DNA of 17,758 nt from JBHIBC01 sp046758905. GTDB lineage: Bacteria; Acidobacteriota; Polarisedimenticolia; Gp22-AA2. The notes under the pieces are model-generated. The model did no database searches and was not told the origin of the DNA. It saw only the letters and a program-made list of their open reading frames with translations. The first letter of the stretch is position 1. The number at the start of each line of letters is the position of its first letter. The stretch spans positions 1 through 17,758 of the forward strand of contig JBHIBC010000058.1 of assembly GCA_046758905.1 (NCBI GenBank), written 5' to 3'. Positions 1 to 5,781 of this stretch are shown here, one piece after another. A program made the translations under genes and the position numbers.

Positions 1-328
1 CGGGCCCGGCAGCCCGCCCGATCGGGGAGCGCGGGGGCGGCGGCGGGTGAGCTTCGAGCGGGCGCGGCGCGACGGGGACGAGGTGCCCGCGGAGATCCAC
101 CTGCGCGGTCTATCGGTCGACGAGGCGCTCGCGCGGGTCGACAAGTACCTCGACGACGCCTCACTCGCCGGGCTCGACACGGCGCGGCTCGTGCACGGGG
201 TCGGCTCGGGACGGCTGAAGCGGGCGATCGCCGAGCTGCTCCACCGGCACCCTCACGTGCGCGGTTTCTCGAGCGCCCCCGCCGACCGGGGAGGCGCCGG
301 CGTCACCGTCGTGACGCTCAGGACCTGA
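1..328 (+). CDS. MutS2-type protein, C-terminal Smr domain (5' truncated by window edge)
   Basis: The reading frame is open from base 2 with no upstream stop, so this is the 3' end of a longer gene and the GTG at 47 is probably internal. The visible C-terminus is an Smr domain. It begins with EIHLRGLSVDEAL (the D/H-LRG entry motif), continues with the helix preceding HGVGSGRLKRAI (the HGxGxG nuclease/DNA-binding loop), and ends in GGAGVTVVTL. Such domains nick DNA or RNA and occur at the end of MutS2, which binds recombination intermediates or collided ribosomes. The spacing from the short charged linker to the Smr domain fits MutS2, but the ATPase part is not visible, so a stand-alone Smr protein cannot be excluded. 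The stop at 326-328 lies 20 bp from the convergent stop of the next gene, and no terminator hairpin with a T-run is seen between them. Confidence 0.8.
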   Translation, partial: GPGSPPDRGARGRRRVSFERARRDGDEVPAEIHLRGLSVDEALARVDKYLDDASLAGLDTARLVHGVGSGRLKRAIAELLHRHPHVRGFSSAPADRGGAGVTVVTLRT

Positions 329-348
329 GGGGCCGGCGGGTTCGCGAG

Positions 349-1152
349 TCAGTCCAGATCGGCGTAAGGGCCGGGAGACGCGCGGTCCCGGTCGGGGTCG
401 AGCACCACCGTGTCCCGCCCCGCGACCTGACACTCGATGGACCAGGCGAAGGGTGGATCGGCCGCCGGATCGACCGCGAACGCCCTGTAGCGGCCCGGGC
501 GGACGTCCGAGAACTCGAACCGGCCCGCCGCGTCGGTGATCGCCCTCTGGACGGCGTGGCGCCGGTAGACCGAGTCGGCGGCCTCGTGGCAGTCGCGCAG
601 CGCGGAGTCCCGCTCCCCCTCCGCGCGCCCGAGCTGCGCCGCGGCCCGATCGCTGCGATCCGCGGCCTCCCGGAAGTTGTCCGACGAGTTGAGGGCTCGG
701 GCGTACTCGGCGCGCAGCCGCTCGATCCGGAGGTCGATCGCGTCGAGCCGGGCACGGCACCTCGCTCTGACGTCCGCGCTCTCGCGGTCGATCGAGCGCA
801 GGTCAGAGACCAGCAGAACGACCAGCCCGGCCCCCTTGGTGGGAGCACCGGCACCCCCCAGCACGCCGCGGACCGTCGCCCCGGCGGTCGCGCCGGCGTC
901 CCGCCTCTCCCCGGCCGGGGCGGGACCCCGTGAGTCCGGGGGCGCGGGCAGCCACCCCTCCACCCGCACGCGCCGCCACCCCGCCCGCTCCTCGACCACG
1001 GTGATCTGTGCGTCGGCCCGCACAGTGCCCAGCCAGATCCCGCGGGGCGCGTCGAACAGCGTTATCAGTCGCTCGGCGGCGCCTTGGGAGGCAGCCGCCA
1101 GGACCAGCGCGAATGCCGTGAGCAGCAGGACCACGGACGCGTTCCTCGTCAT
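349..1152 (-). CDS. secreted protein with SH3-like domain, coiled coil and carboxypeptidase-regulatory-like end
   Basis: This 267-residue protein is not recognised as a named family. Residues 1-25 form a signal peptide (MTRNASVVLLLTAFALVLAA, then a small-residue cleavage region). About residues 29-72 resemble a bacterial SH3 domain: a fixed 'APRGIWLGTVRADAQITVV' stretch, then W-R-R-V-R-V-E-G-W. A Gly/Ala-rich linker follows, and residues about 118-195 are strongly charged and heptad-like, suggesting a coiled coil. The C-terminal 60 residues contain AGRFEFSDVRPGRYRAFAV, typical of carboxypeptidase-regulatory-like/prealbumin beta sandwiches. It is probably periplasmic or surface-exposed. The start ATG follows a GAGGAG ribosome site that overlaps the stop of the upstream barrel gene (15-bp gap), so the two are very likely cotranscribed. 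No enzymatic motif is visible. Confidence 0.75.
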   Translation of the reverse strand: MTRNASVVLLLTAFALVLAAASQGAAERLITLFDAPRGIWLGTVRADAQITVVEERAGWRRVRVEGWLPAPPDSRGPAPAGERRDAGATAGATVRGVLGGAGAPTKGAGLVVLLVSDLRSIDRESADVRARCRARLDAIDLRIERLRAEYARALNSSDNFREAADRSDRAAAQLGRAEGERDSALRDCHEAADSVYRRHAVQRAITDAAGRFEFSDVRPGRYRAFAVDPAADPPFAWSIECQVAGRDTVVLDPDRDRASPGPYADLD

Positions 1153-1167
1153 CTCGCTCGCCTCTCC

Positions 1168-2019
1168 TCAGAAATAGAAGGCGGCCGACAGCACGGCCGA
1201 GAAGTCGTCCGCGGCGTCGGTCAGCCCGGCGCCCACCTCCCCACGTATCACCGTGTTCTCCGTGGGCTTCCAGGCGAGGCCGGCCTCGACCTCGGCCCTC
1301 TGCCTGTCCCCGTCGTAGCGGGCGCTCTCGTACTGCGCCTCCGCGACCAACAGCCAGATGCGCGACAACGGGGCGAGCAGGCCGAACCCTACCCTGAGCG
1401 CGGTTCGGCCCTCCGCCGCGCCCGGGGGCTCCGCATCGTCCGAGCGCACGACGGCGAGGCTCCAAATCACGCTGGCCGCGGTGAACCCCTTGCGCAGGCC
1501 GGCGAAGATCTCGTACCGGGGCGAGCCGGGGCCGCGCCCGTTGGCCTCGTCGGCGATCGGGACGGTGGTCGCCGCCCCAACGGCGAGCTGGACGGGGCTG
1601 CGGAGCAGCCGGTACTTGCCGTAGAGCAGGACGTCGCTCAACCCCGTCCCATCGACCGGCGACCTCAGGGTCGATCCGAACAGCTCGGCGCCCGCGTCGC
1701 GATCCCGATTGAGAACGCCGGCGACCAGGCCGGCCTCCACGTCCTCGCCGACGCGGAACGCGGCCGTGACCTCGCCCAAGAGGTCGCGCCCCTCATCGGC
1801 CCCCGCGTAGGCCGCCGACACTCCGATCCAGGCCGCCCGCACGATGTCGCCGTCCTCGACGAAGCCGCGGATCAGCCGGTCGTCGCCCGAGATCTCGACC
1901 ACCGCCGCCCGAGCGGCCGACGCGCCGACCGCCAGAGCCAGGAGGAGCACCCCCCCGGCCCGCCGCGCGGCGGCCGCGGGCCCGAACGCCCCGCCGGGCG
2001 TGAGCCGGTCCGATGTCAT
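1168..2019 (-). CDS. putative outer-membrane beta-barrel protein
   Basis: Start chosen at the ATG encoding MTSDRLTPGG. The open frame continues 112 codons further upstream, but that extension is Arg/Ser/Pro-rich and not protein-like, whereas this start gives a signal peptide (residues about 20-38, GGVLLLALAVGASAARA). The mature 245-residue protein alternates hydrophobic and polar residues, with repeated short amphipathic strands separated by D/G-rich turns, for example DVLLYGKYRLL and LRVGFGLLAPLSRIWLLVAEAQYE. It ends in ...VLSAAFYF, a classical aromatic C-terminal signal for outer-membrane assembly. Size and pattern fit 10-12-strand barrels of the transporter or phenol-degradation MetA-like superfamily, but the substrate is unknown. 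It is first in a two-gene unit with the SH3/coiled-coil secreted protein, which may be its periplasmic partner (inference). Confidence 0.75.
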   Translation of the reverse strand: MTSDRLTPGGAFGPAAAARRAGGVLLLALAVGASAARAAVVEISGDDRLIRGFVEDGDIVRAAWIGVSAAYAGADEGRDLLGEVTAAFRVGEDVEAGLVAGVLNRDRDAGAELFGSTLRSPVDGTGLSDVLLYGKYRLLRSPVQLAVGAATTVPIADEANGRGPGSPRYEIFAGLRKGFTAASVIWSLAVVRSDDAEPPGAAEGRTALRVGFGLLAPLSRIWLLVAEAQYESARYDGDRQRAEVEAGLAWKPTENTVIRGEVGAGLTDAADDFSAVLSAAFYF

Positions 2020-2041
2020 ATCCGTACCGCGAGCGCCGCCC

Positions 2042-2069
2042 TTGAACCGGAGCCGACTCCCTCTATATT
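2042..2069 (+). promoter_or_regulatory. sigma-70-like promoter (TTGAAC-16-TATATT) facing right
   Basis: TTGAAC at 2042-2047 and TATATT at 2064-2069 are separated by 16 bp, in an AT-richer island of a very GC-rich region. It points away from the barrel gene. Downstream are GGAG at 2101-2104 and a GTG at 2113. The complementary strand reads TATAG here, so the same island could instead serve the leftward barrel gene (about 45 nt to its ATG), but no good -35 exists on that strand. Confidence 0.45.
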
Positions 2070-2112
2070 CGCGAGAGGGGCCGCCCGATCTCCCACGCCC
2101 GGAGCCGGAACG

Positions 2113-2418
2113 GTGACCAAGGACGAGCTGCTGCGCGCCATCCTGGGGAAGTGTCGCGACGCCGACGGACGGGAGCGCACCCCGCGACCGCGCACCGTCG
2201 CGCGCGCGGAGGGTCCTCGGCTCAGTGATCCTCCCCCCGCCTCCGGGGGAGCTTCTCGAGCCAGTCCTGGGGAACCTGGTAGGGCGGCGTGGGGTCGTCC
2301 CGCGGCTCCGACATCTCGATCCGGGCGACGGCGCGCTCCTTCTCGCGGATCTCAAGCACCTTCGCGTCGAGGCTGTCGGCCGAGGCGGCCCCGGCGGCCG
2401 CCATCTCGAGCCGCTTGA
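2113..2418 (+). CDS. doubtful small ORF with promoter and ribosome site
   Basis: GTG at 2113 lies 8 bp after GGAG and 44 bp after a sigma-70-like promoter. The first 20 residues (VTKDELLRAILGKCRDADGR) look like a genuine charged helix. From about residue 40 the frame overlaps the antisense HTH gene and becomes Pro/Arg/Ser-rich shadow sequence, giving 101 residues in total. It could be a real microprotein with a non-conserved tail, a decayed gene whose 3' part was lost, or chance. No family is recognised. Confidence 0.2.
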   Translation: MTKDELLRAILGKCRDADGRERTPRPRTVARAEGPRLSDPPPASGGASRASPGEPGRAAWGRPAAPTSRSGRRRAPSRGSQAPSRRGCRPRRPRRPPSRAA

Positions 2419-2929
2419 TCTTCTCCTGCAGCAGCGTGATCTCGATGTTGCGCTCCTCGATCTCGATCTCGGCCTGCCGCATGTGCTTGCGCAGGAAGCG
2501 TATCTCCTTCAGCGCCCGCGCGCGCAGGGACTGATAGCGCTCGCCGGCCCTCCTCAGCTCCTCCGCCTTCAGCTCGGCGTCGGCCTTGAACTCCAGCAGC
2601 TTCTGTCCCCCTGCGCGGATCATCCCGTACTGGACCAGGAGCTGCTCGTGCTTCATCAGCAGCTCGTTGTAGAGCGACAGGGGGACCGCCTCCTCCCTCG
2701 CCGGAAGCGATCGCTCTCGCGGCCCCGCCACCTCCGCGAGCTCCGTTCGCACGGGCGGGGAGGGGGAGAACCCCAGAGCGAGGAGGTCGTCGTGCTGAAT
2801 CCTGTACTCCTCGCCGAACTTGCCCGGCGCCTTCTCGGCTTTCAGGCGGCCGGATCGGATGTGGCGGCGGACGGTGGCGGGGGTCCTGCCGATGAGCCGC
2901 GCGGCCTCGCGTATCGTCAGGACCGTCAT
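2222..2929 (-). CDS. MerR/excisionase-like HTH protein with long coiled coil
   Basis: Start chosen at the ATG encoding MTVLTIREAARLIGRT, preceded by GAGGAG at 5-6 nt; the much longer open frame upstream is shadow of the next gene. Residues 3-52 are a winged helix-turn-helix of the excisionase/MerR DNA-binding type: TIREAARLIGRTPATVRRHI is the HTH, and GKFGEEYRIQHDDLLAL the wing and closing helix, with the usual 'xYRI' strand. After a Pro-rich linker, residues about 87-205 are almost entirely charged helix (LKAEELRRAGERYQSLRARA and the following IEIEERNIEITLLQEKIKRL), predicting a long coiled coil. It has no effector-binding domain, so it is more likely an oligomeric DNA-binding or chromosome-organising factor than a ligand-sensing MerR (inference). 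The C-terminus is acidic and basic without known motifs. Confidence 0.8.
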   Translation of the reverse strand: MTVLTIREAARLIGRTPATVRRHIRSGRLKAEKAPGKFGEEYRIQHDDLLALGFSPSPPVRTELAEVAGPRERSLPAREEAVPLSLYNELLMKHEQLLVQYGMIRAGGQKLLEFKADAELKAEELRRAGERYQSLRARALKEIRFLRKHMRQAEIEIEERNIEITLLQEKIKRLEMAAAGAASADSLDAKVLEIREKERAVARIEMSEPRDDPTPPYQVPQDWLEKLPRRRGEDH

Positions 2930-2993
2930 CCGATCTCCTCGCGCTGGCCTGACGCGCCCTGCGACATGGACGCGGCCGGGAGAACCGCCCGCC

Positions 2994-3023
2994 CTTATAC
3001 CAGAAAGCGCCTCGCGGAGTAAA
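2994..3023 (-). promoter_or_regulatory. sigma-70-like promoter of the HTH/coiled-coil gene
   Basis: On the minus strand TTTACT (3018-3023) and TATAAG (2994-2999) are 18 bp apart. This predicts a start near 2987 and a leader of about 58 nt before the ATG at 2929. The 113-bp gap between genes holds nothing else, except an imperfect GCGGAG...CTCCGC inverted repeat just upstream that has no T-run. Confidence 0.5.
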
Positions 3024-3042
3024 GGAGCGGCGATCCTCCGCC

Positions 3043-3915
3043 TCAGTCGGTGAGCCGCGCCGTGACGGTCCCGAGGCCTTCGCCCACCCGGATCGCGATG
3101 GTGGGGAGCGCGGCGTCGAGGCCCGGCTTCCTGTAGGTCCCGTTCTCCAGACGGAACCCGGCCAGCGCGAGGTCCCCGGAGTCCGGCCGACTCGCCGTCA
3201 GCTCGACGCCCAGGGCCCGCGGGATCATCAGCGTGACGTCCCCCAGGCGCACATCGATGTGTAGGACCGGCTGTCCTCTCCAGTCCCCCGAGAGATCGAT
3301 CATGAATTCGCCGTCCCCCGCGTCCAGAGTGAAATGGGAGGGAGCCGCGTGCCCCAGGCCGCTCACGTTCAGCCGGCCCGGGCCGCCGGACAGCGTGAAC
3401 ACCCCGAGCCCGCCGATCAGCGGTTCCGAGAACGAGATGGTCGTGGCGCCGGCGTCGGTGGCCACGTCGAGGCGGGTCAGGCGAAGCCCCCCGAGCTCGG
3501 CGACGTGGCGCCCCTCCCCGAGCTCGAGCGACAGGTCGATCGGCACCGCGGGGCCCAGCAGCAGGTCGATATCGTTGCGCTCGCCACCCGGCGGGGCCGT
3601 CCCGTCGTCGGAGCGGCGCAGCCGCTTCAGGCCGGCGCGGAACAGGACCCGGTCCCCGTCCGCGCCGCGCCACAGCCTCGGGGCGAAGTGGTTCCCGCAG
3701 TACCGCATCCGGAGATCGTAGAGCCGATCCGGATCGCCGTGGCCGATCGCCGATCGGCCAGCCGCGACCTCCAGCCTCAGGCTCAGGGAGCCCCCGAGCC
3801 CGATGGCGCGGGACTGGCGGCCGTCGCTGTACTCGTGCGTGGCGTAGCACGCGGCCGCGCCGACGACGCAGCAGGCGGCGGACAGCAGACCGGCGGCCCG
3901 GGATCGTCCGATCAT
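3043..3915 (-). CDS. toast-rack / LiaF C-terminal-like (DUF2154) exported protein, possible lipoprotein
   Basis: This 290-residue protein has an N-terminal signal (GLLSAACCVVGAAACYATH). The Cys at 23 follows AAA, a relaxed lipobox, so lipidation is possible but not certain. The mature part is a repetitive beta structure. LGGSLSLRLEVAAGRSAIGH and PIDLSLELGEGRHVAELGGL followed by RLTRLDVATDAGATTISFSE match the toast-rack/DUF2154 pattern of 'dLslevGaGeatvdLsgL.l..ldv..GaG...v.f' seen in LiaF-like and adhesin-like proteins. GDVTLMIPRALGVELTASRP is the typical repeat rung near the end. Such domains occur in cell-envelope stress sensors and surface proteins. The ATG lies one base after the stop of the upstream transporter gene, and its ribosome site is inside that gene, so the two are translationally linked. 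The functional link between them is unknown. Confidence 0.65.
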   Translation of the reverse strand: MIGRSRAAGLLSAACCVVGAAACYATHEYSDGRQSRAIGLGGSLSLRLEVAAGRSAIGHGDPDRLYDLRMRYCGNHFAPRLWRGADGDRVLFRAGLKRLRRSDDGTAPPGGERNDIDLLLGPAVPIDLSLELGEGRHVAELGGLRLTRLDVATDAGATTISFSEPLIGGLGVFTLSGGPGRLNVSGLGHAAPSHFTLDAGDGEFMIDLSGDWRGQPVLHIDVRLGDVTLMIPRALGVELTASRPDSGDLALAGFRLENGTYRKPGLDAALPTIAIRVGEGLGTVTARLTD

Positions 3916-3916
3916 C

Positions 3917-4618
3917 TCAGGACTCCTCCAACATGACCAAGAGCCCGACGGCCGCGATCAGCACGCCGCTGATCAGATCGCCGTACCGGGTGAAGAACGG
4001 CAGATCGAAATGGCGCATGCCCCGCGTCGCGAACAGCGTCACCCCGACCATCGTCCCCACCGTGCAGACGGCGAACCCGAGCCCGGCGACGAGGAAGGTG
4101 AGCGCGCTGTGCGCGGAGGCCGCGAACAGGATAGGCACCAGAAGAGCGCAGGGGCTCACCCCAACGATGACGACCAGGGCGCCCCCGCTGACGACCCTGC
4201 GGAACAAGCGCTCGAGCAGGTGGCCGTGAGCGTGGATGTGGCCGTGGGCCATCGGCGCCTTCGGATCCCGCGTCCCCGGAGCCCGATGAGCGAGCCCCTC
4301 GCGTCTGTGCGCCCACAGCCCATAGCCCAGCCCGAAGATCACCAGCAGGAGGCCGGCCAGGGATTCCAGCGGGCGCCCGGCGCGTTCGGCCAGGCCGCGC
4401 GCGCCCTCGCGGCCGAGCGCCACGCCGGCGGCCCCGACCGCGATCGAGACCAGCACGTGCAGCATCCCCGTGAGCCCCACCAGCACGGCCGTCCTCCTGT
4501 CGCTCCAGCGCTGGGCGCGAGCCATCAGCGCGAAGGGGAGCCAGTGATCGGGGATGAGCGCGTGGATGACCGCCGTGGTGCAGGACAACTGAAACAGGAG
4601 CAGAGCCTTGTTCGTCAC
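3917..4618 (-). CDS. NicO/UreH-like integral membrane metal (Ni/Co) transporter family protein
   Basis: This 233-residue protein starts at a GTG preceded by GGAG at 7 nt. Six hydrophobic segments lie at about residues 9-31, 43-66, 84-102, 143-166, 167-191 and 208-229. The first contains IHALIPDHWLPF, a His-x4-Asp-His metal-handling motif like that of nickel/cobalt permeases, and the second has GMLHVL. The loop before segment four is histidine-rich (MAHGHIHAHGHLLERL), as in RcnA/NicO and NiCoT proteins. Segment four carries VSPCALLVPIL, seen in the related TauE/cytochrome-biogenesis-like superfamily. Ni2+ or Co2+ transport is therefore plausible; direction and specificity cannot be read from the sequence, and other cations are possible. 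The downstream toast-rack gene is separated by one base. Cobalt supply would fit the corrinoid protein further right, but they are not in one operon. Confidence 0.65.
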   Translation of the reverse strand: MTNKALLLFQLSCTTAVIHALIPDHWLPFALMARAQRWSDRRTAVLVGLTGMLHVLVSIAVGAAGVALGREGARGLAERAGRPLESLAGLLLVIFGLGYGLWAHRREGLAHRAPGTRDPKAPMAHGHIHAHGHLLERLFRRVVSGGALVVIVGVSPCALLVPILFAASAHSALTFLVAGLGFAVCTVGTMVGVTLFATRGMRHFDLPFFTRYGDLISGVLIAAVGLLVMLEES

Positions 4619-4643
4619 CCTGCGTCTCCGGGGTCCGGGGGGG

Positions 4644-4662
4644 CCGGGCGGCGCCCGCCCGG
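4644..4662 (-). promoter_or_regulatory. perfect GC hairpin in the transporter 5' leader
   Basis: Arms of 8 bp (CCGGGCGG and CCGCCCGG) enclose a 3-nt loop. The hairpin sits between the predicted start of transcription (about 4665) and the GTG at 4618, only about 26 nt ahead of the start codon. It could limit translation or act as an attenuator, but there is no T-run and no known riboswitch core, and GC richness makes chance hairpins common. Confidence 0.35.
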
Positions 4663-4671
4663 GGGGCGCGG

Positions 4672-4702
4672 ATTATAGCATCCTGCAGGGCACGACTGTC
4701 GC
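4672..4702 (-). promoter_or_regulatory. probable promoter of the NicO-like/toast-rack operon
   Basis: A perfect TATAAT lies at 4672-4677 on the minus strand. The best -35 is GCGACA at 4697-4702 with a long 19-bp spacer, so activation by a regulator is possible. The predicted leader is about 47 nt. Confidence 0.45.
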
Positions 4703-4776
4703 GGATGGCGGCCGGGAGTCAGCCGCCCGTCGCCGCCCCGGGCGCTGCATCGGTTCCGCGAAAGCCCTTGCTGTGC

Positions 4777-4805
4777 TTGACTTCTCGTCGAGACGTCCGT
4801 ATATT
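4777..4805 (+). promoter_or_regulatory. strong sigma-70 promoter TTGACT-17-TATATT
   Basis: TTGACT at 4777-4782 and TATATT at 4800-4805 are separated by the optimal 17 bp; this is among the best promoter matches in the window. Transcription should begin near 4811-4812. It drives the secreted-protein gene at 4963, leaving a leader of about 150 nt. Confidence 0.65.
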
Positions 4806-4810
4806 GAGCC

Positions 4811-4897
4811 ATGACTTCATCCCTCGACACCCACGCTTTGCCTCGGCCGATGTCCGGGAACTGGACACGGCGCGTCGGCCCGCACCGTCGCCCGTAG
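4811..4897 (+). CDS. possible leaderless 28-residue upstream ORF
   Basis: An ATG at 4811-4813 coincides with the predicted transcription start of the promoter at 4777-4805, and its frame (beginning MTSSLDTHALPRPMSG) stops with TAG at 4895-4897. Translation as a leaderless leader peptide is possible. Nothing in its composition suggests an attenuator (no run of one amino acid), and chance is a real alternative. Confidence 0.2.
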   Translation: MTSSLDTHALPRPMSGNWTRRVGPHRRP

Positions 4898-4962
4898 CGC
4901 CGCCCCCGGGCCGTGTCGAGGGGTTCCGACGCCGGGTCGTCCCGTGGGACGATGAAGCTCAT

Positions 4963-5781
4963 ATGCGTTACACTCTTCGATCAGGATCGGTGCTGGCGGG
5001 CTCGCTCTACGCCGCGGTTCTGCTGAGCGCGACGGCGGTGTCGGCGGAGCCGGCGACCGACCTCCCGCCGCGGCCGCCGAGGGCGCCCGGGTGGAGCCTC
5101 CCCCGTCTGAGCCCCGGCCGCGCCGTCGACGGCGCCGACCGGGCCGCCGCCATCGAGCTTCACCCCCCGCCCCGCGGCTCCGTTCTGGCCCCATCCCTCA
5201 GGCGCTCCTTCACGCCTCGGGGGATCTCCCGGCAGCTCATCGAGCGGATGCAGTACGAGGTGCGGCGATTCAGGAAGACCAACCCGCACGATCCGTCCGG
5301 CGCGCTAGCGCCCGAAGATTCCGTGGCCGAGCAGCAGCGCGCGCGGGAGGCCGAGCGGGTCGTCACACGGGCCCTCAACCGCACGCTCGACCGGGTGCTC
5401 GAGGAGTTCGCCCGGACGACGCTGCGGCTCGCGCCGGCCCTCGACTGGGTGGATGAGCTAGGCGGCCTTCGTCCGTGGAGAGCCTCTCCCCGTCGACGGG
5501 CCGAGCCGCCGGCCCCCGGAGGGGCGGCGGTCCCGACCCCGCCCCGGCACGCGAAGGCGCTCGACACGAGCCTCGGCCTGAAGCTCGACGCCAGGCCGAA
5601 AGTCGTGTTCCGCGCCAGGTTCCTCCATATCGCTGGAAAGATCACCGTGCCTCTCCTGGACGACGGGATCCGCTTCTCCTTTGAGCGCTCCCTGGGCGCC
5701 CACGGTCGCGCCGCGCTCACCGGCGCCGTCTCCGGCGGTGAGCGGGACTGGGCGGCGCTGATGATCGACTTCCGCTTTTAG
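4963..5781 (+). CDS. secreted protein of unknown function
   Basis: Start chosen at the ATG encoding MRYTLRSGSVLAG, because it places a signal peptide at the N-terminus (GSLYAAVLLSATAVSAEPA, cleavage probably after AVSA); the frame open upstream to 4705 reads as non-coding. The 272-residue product then has a Pro/Arg-rich segment. A helical part at about residues 85-165 (RQLIERMQYEVRRFRKTN and AREAERVVTRALNRTLDRVL) is followed by another Pro/Ala-rich linker. The last 75 residues have alternating strands (KVVFRARFLHIAGKITVPLL) and end in AALMIDFRF, resembling an outer-membrane barrel terminus but too short for a full barrel. No known family is recognised. It is monocistronic: its TAG (5779-5781) overlaps the convergent pabB stop (5778-5780), so the transcripts run into each other. 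Confidence 0.65.
   Translation: MRYTLRSGSVLAGSLYAAVLLSATAVSAEPATDLPPRPPRAPGWSLPRLSPGRAVDGADRAAAIELHPPPRGSVLAPSLRRSFTPRGISRQLIERMQYEVRRFRKTNPHDPSGALAPEDSVAEQQRAREAERVVTRALNRTLDRVLEEFARTTLRLAPALDWVDELGGLRPWRASPRRRAEPPAPGGAAVPTPPRHAKALDTSLGLKLDARPKVVFRARFLHIAGKITVPLLDDGIRFSFERSLGAHGRAALTGAVSGGERDWAALMIDFRF

Larger units (their letters stand above)
4619..4962. promoter_or_regulatory. 344-bp divergent control region
   Basis: This gap separates the leftward transporter operon from the rightward secreted-protein gene. It contains a consensus -10 box for the left operon, a GC hairpin in that operon's leader, and a good sigma-70 promoter for the right gene with a possible leaderless short ORF. No tRNA or recognisable riboswitch is seen. 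Confidence 0.6.

Noticed and set aside
2222..3850. 542-codon version of the HTH gene
   Set aside because: The extension overlaps the toast-rack gene and is not protein-like; the internal ATG at 2929 has a good ribosome site and a promoter.
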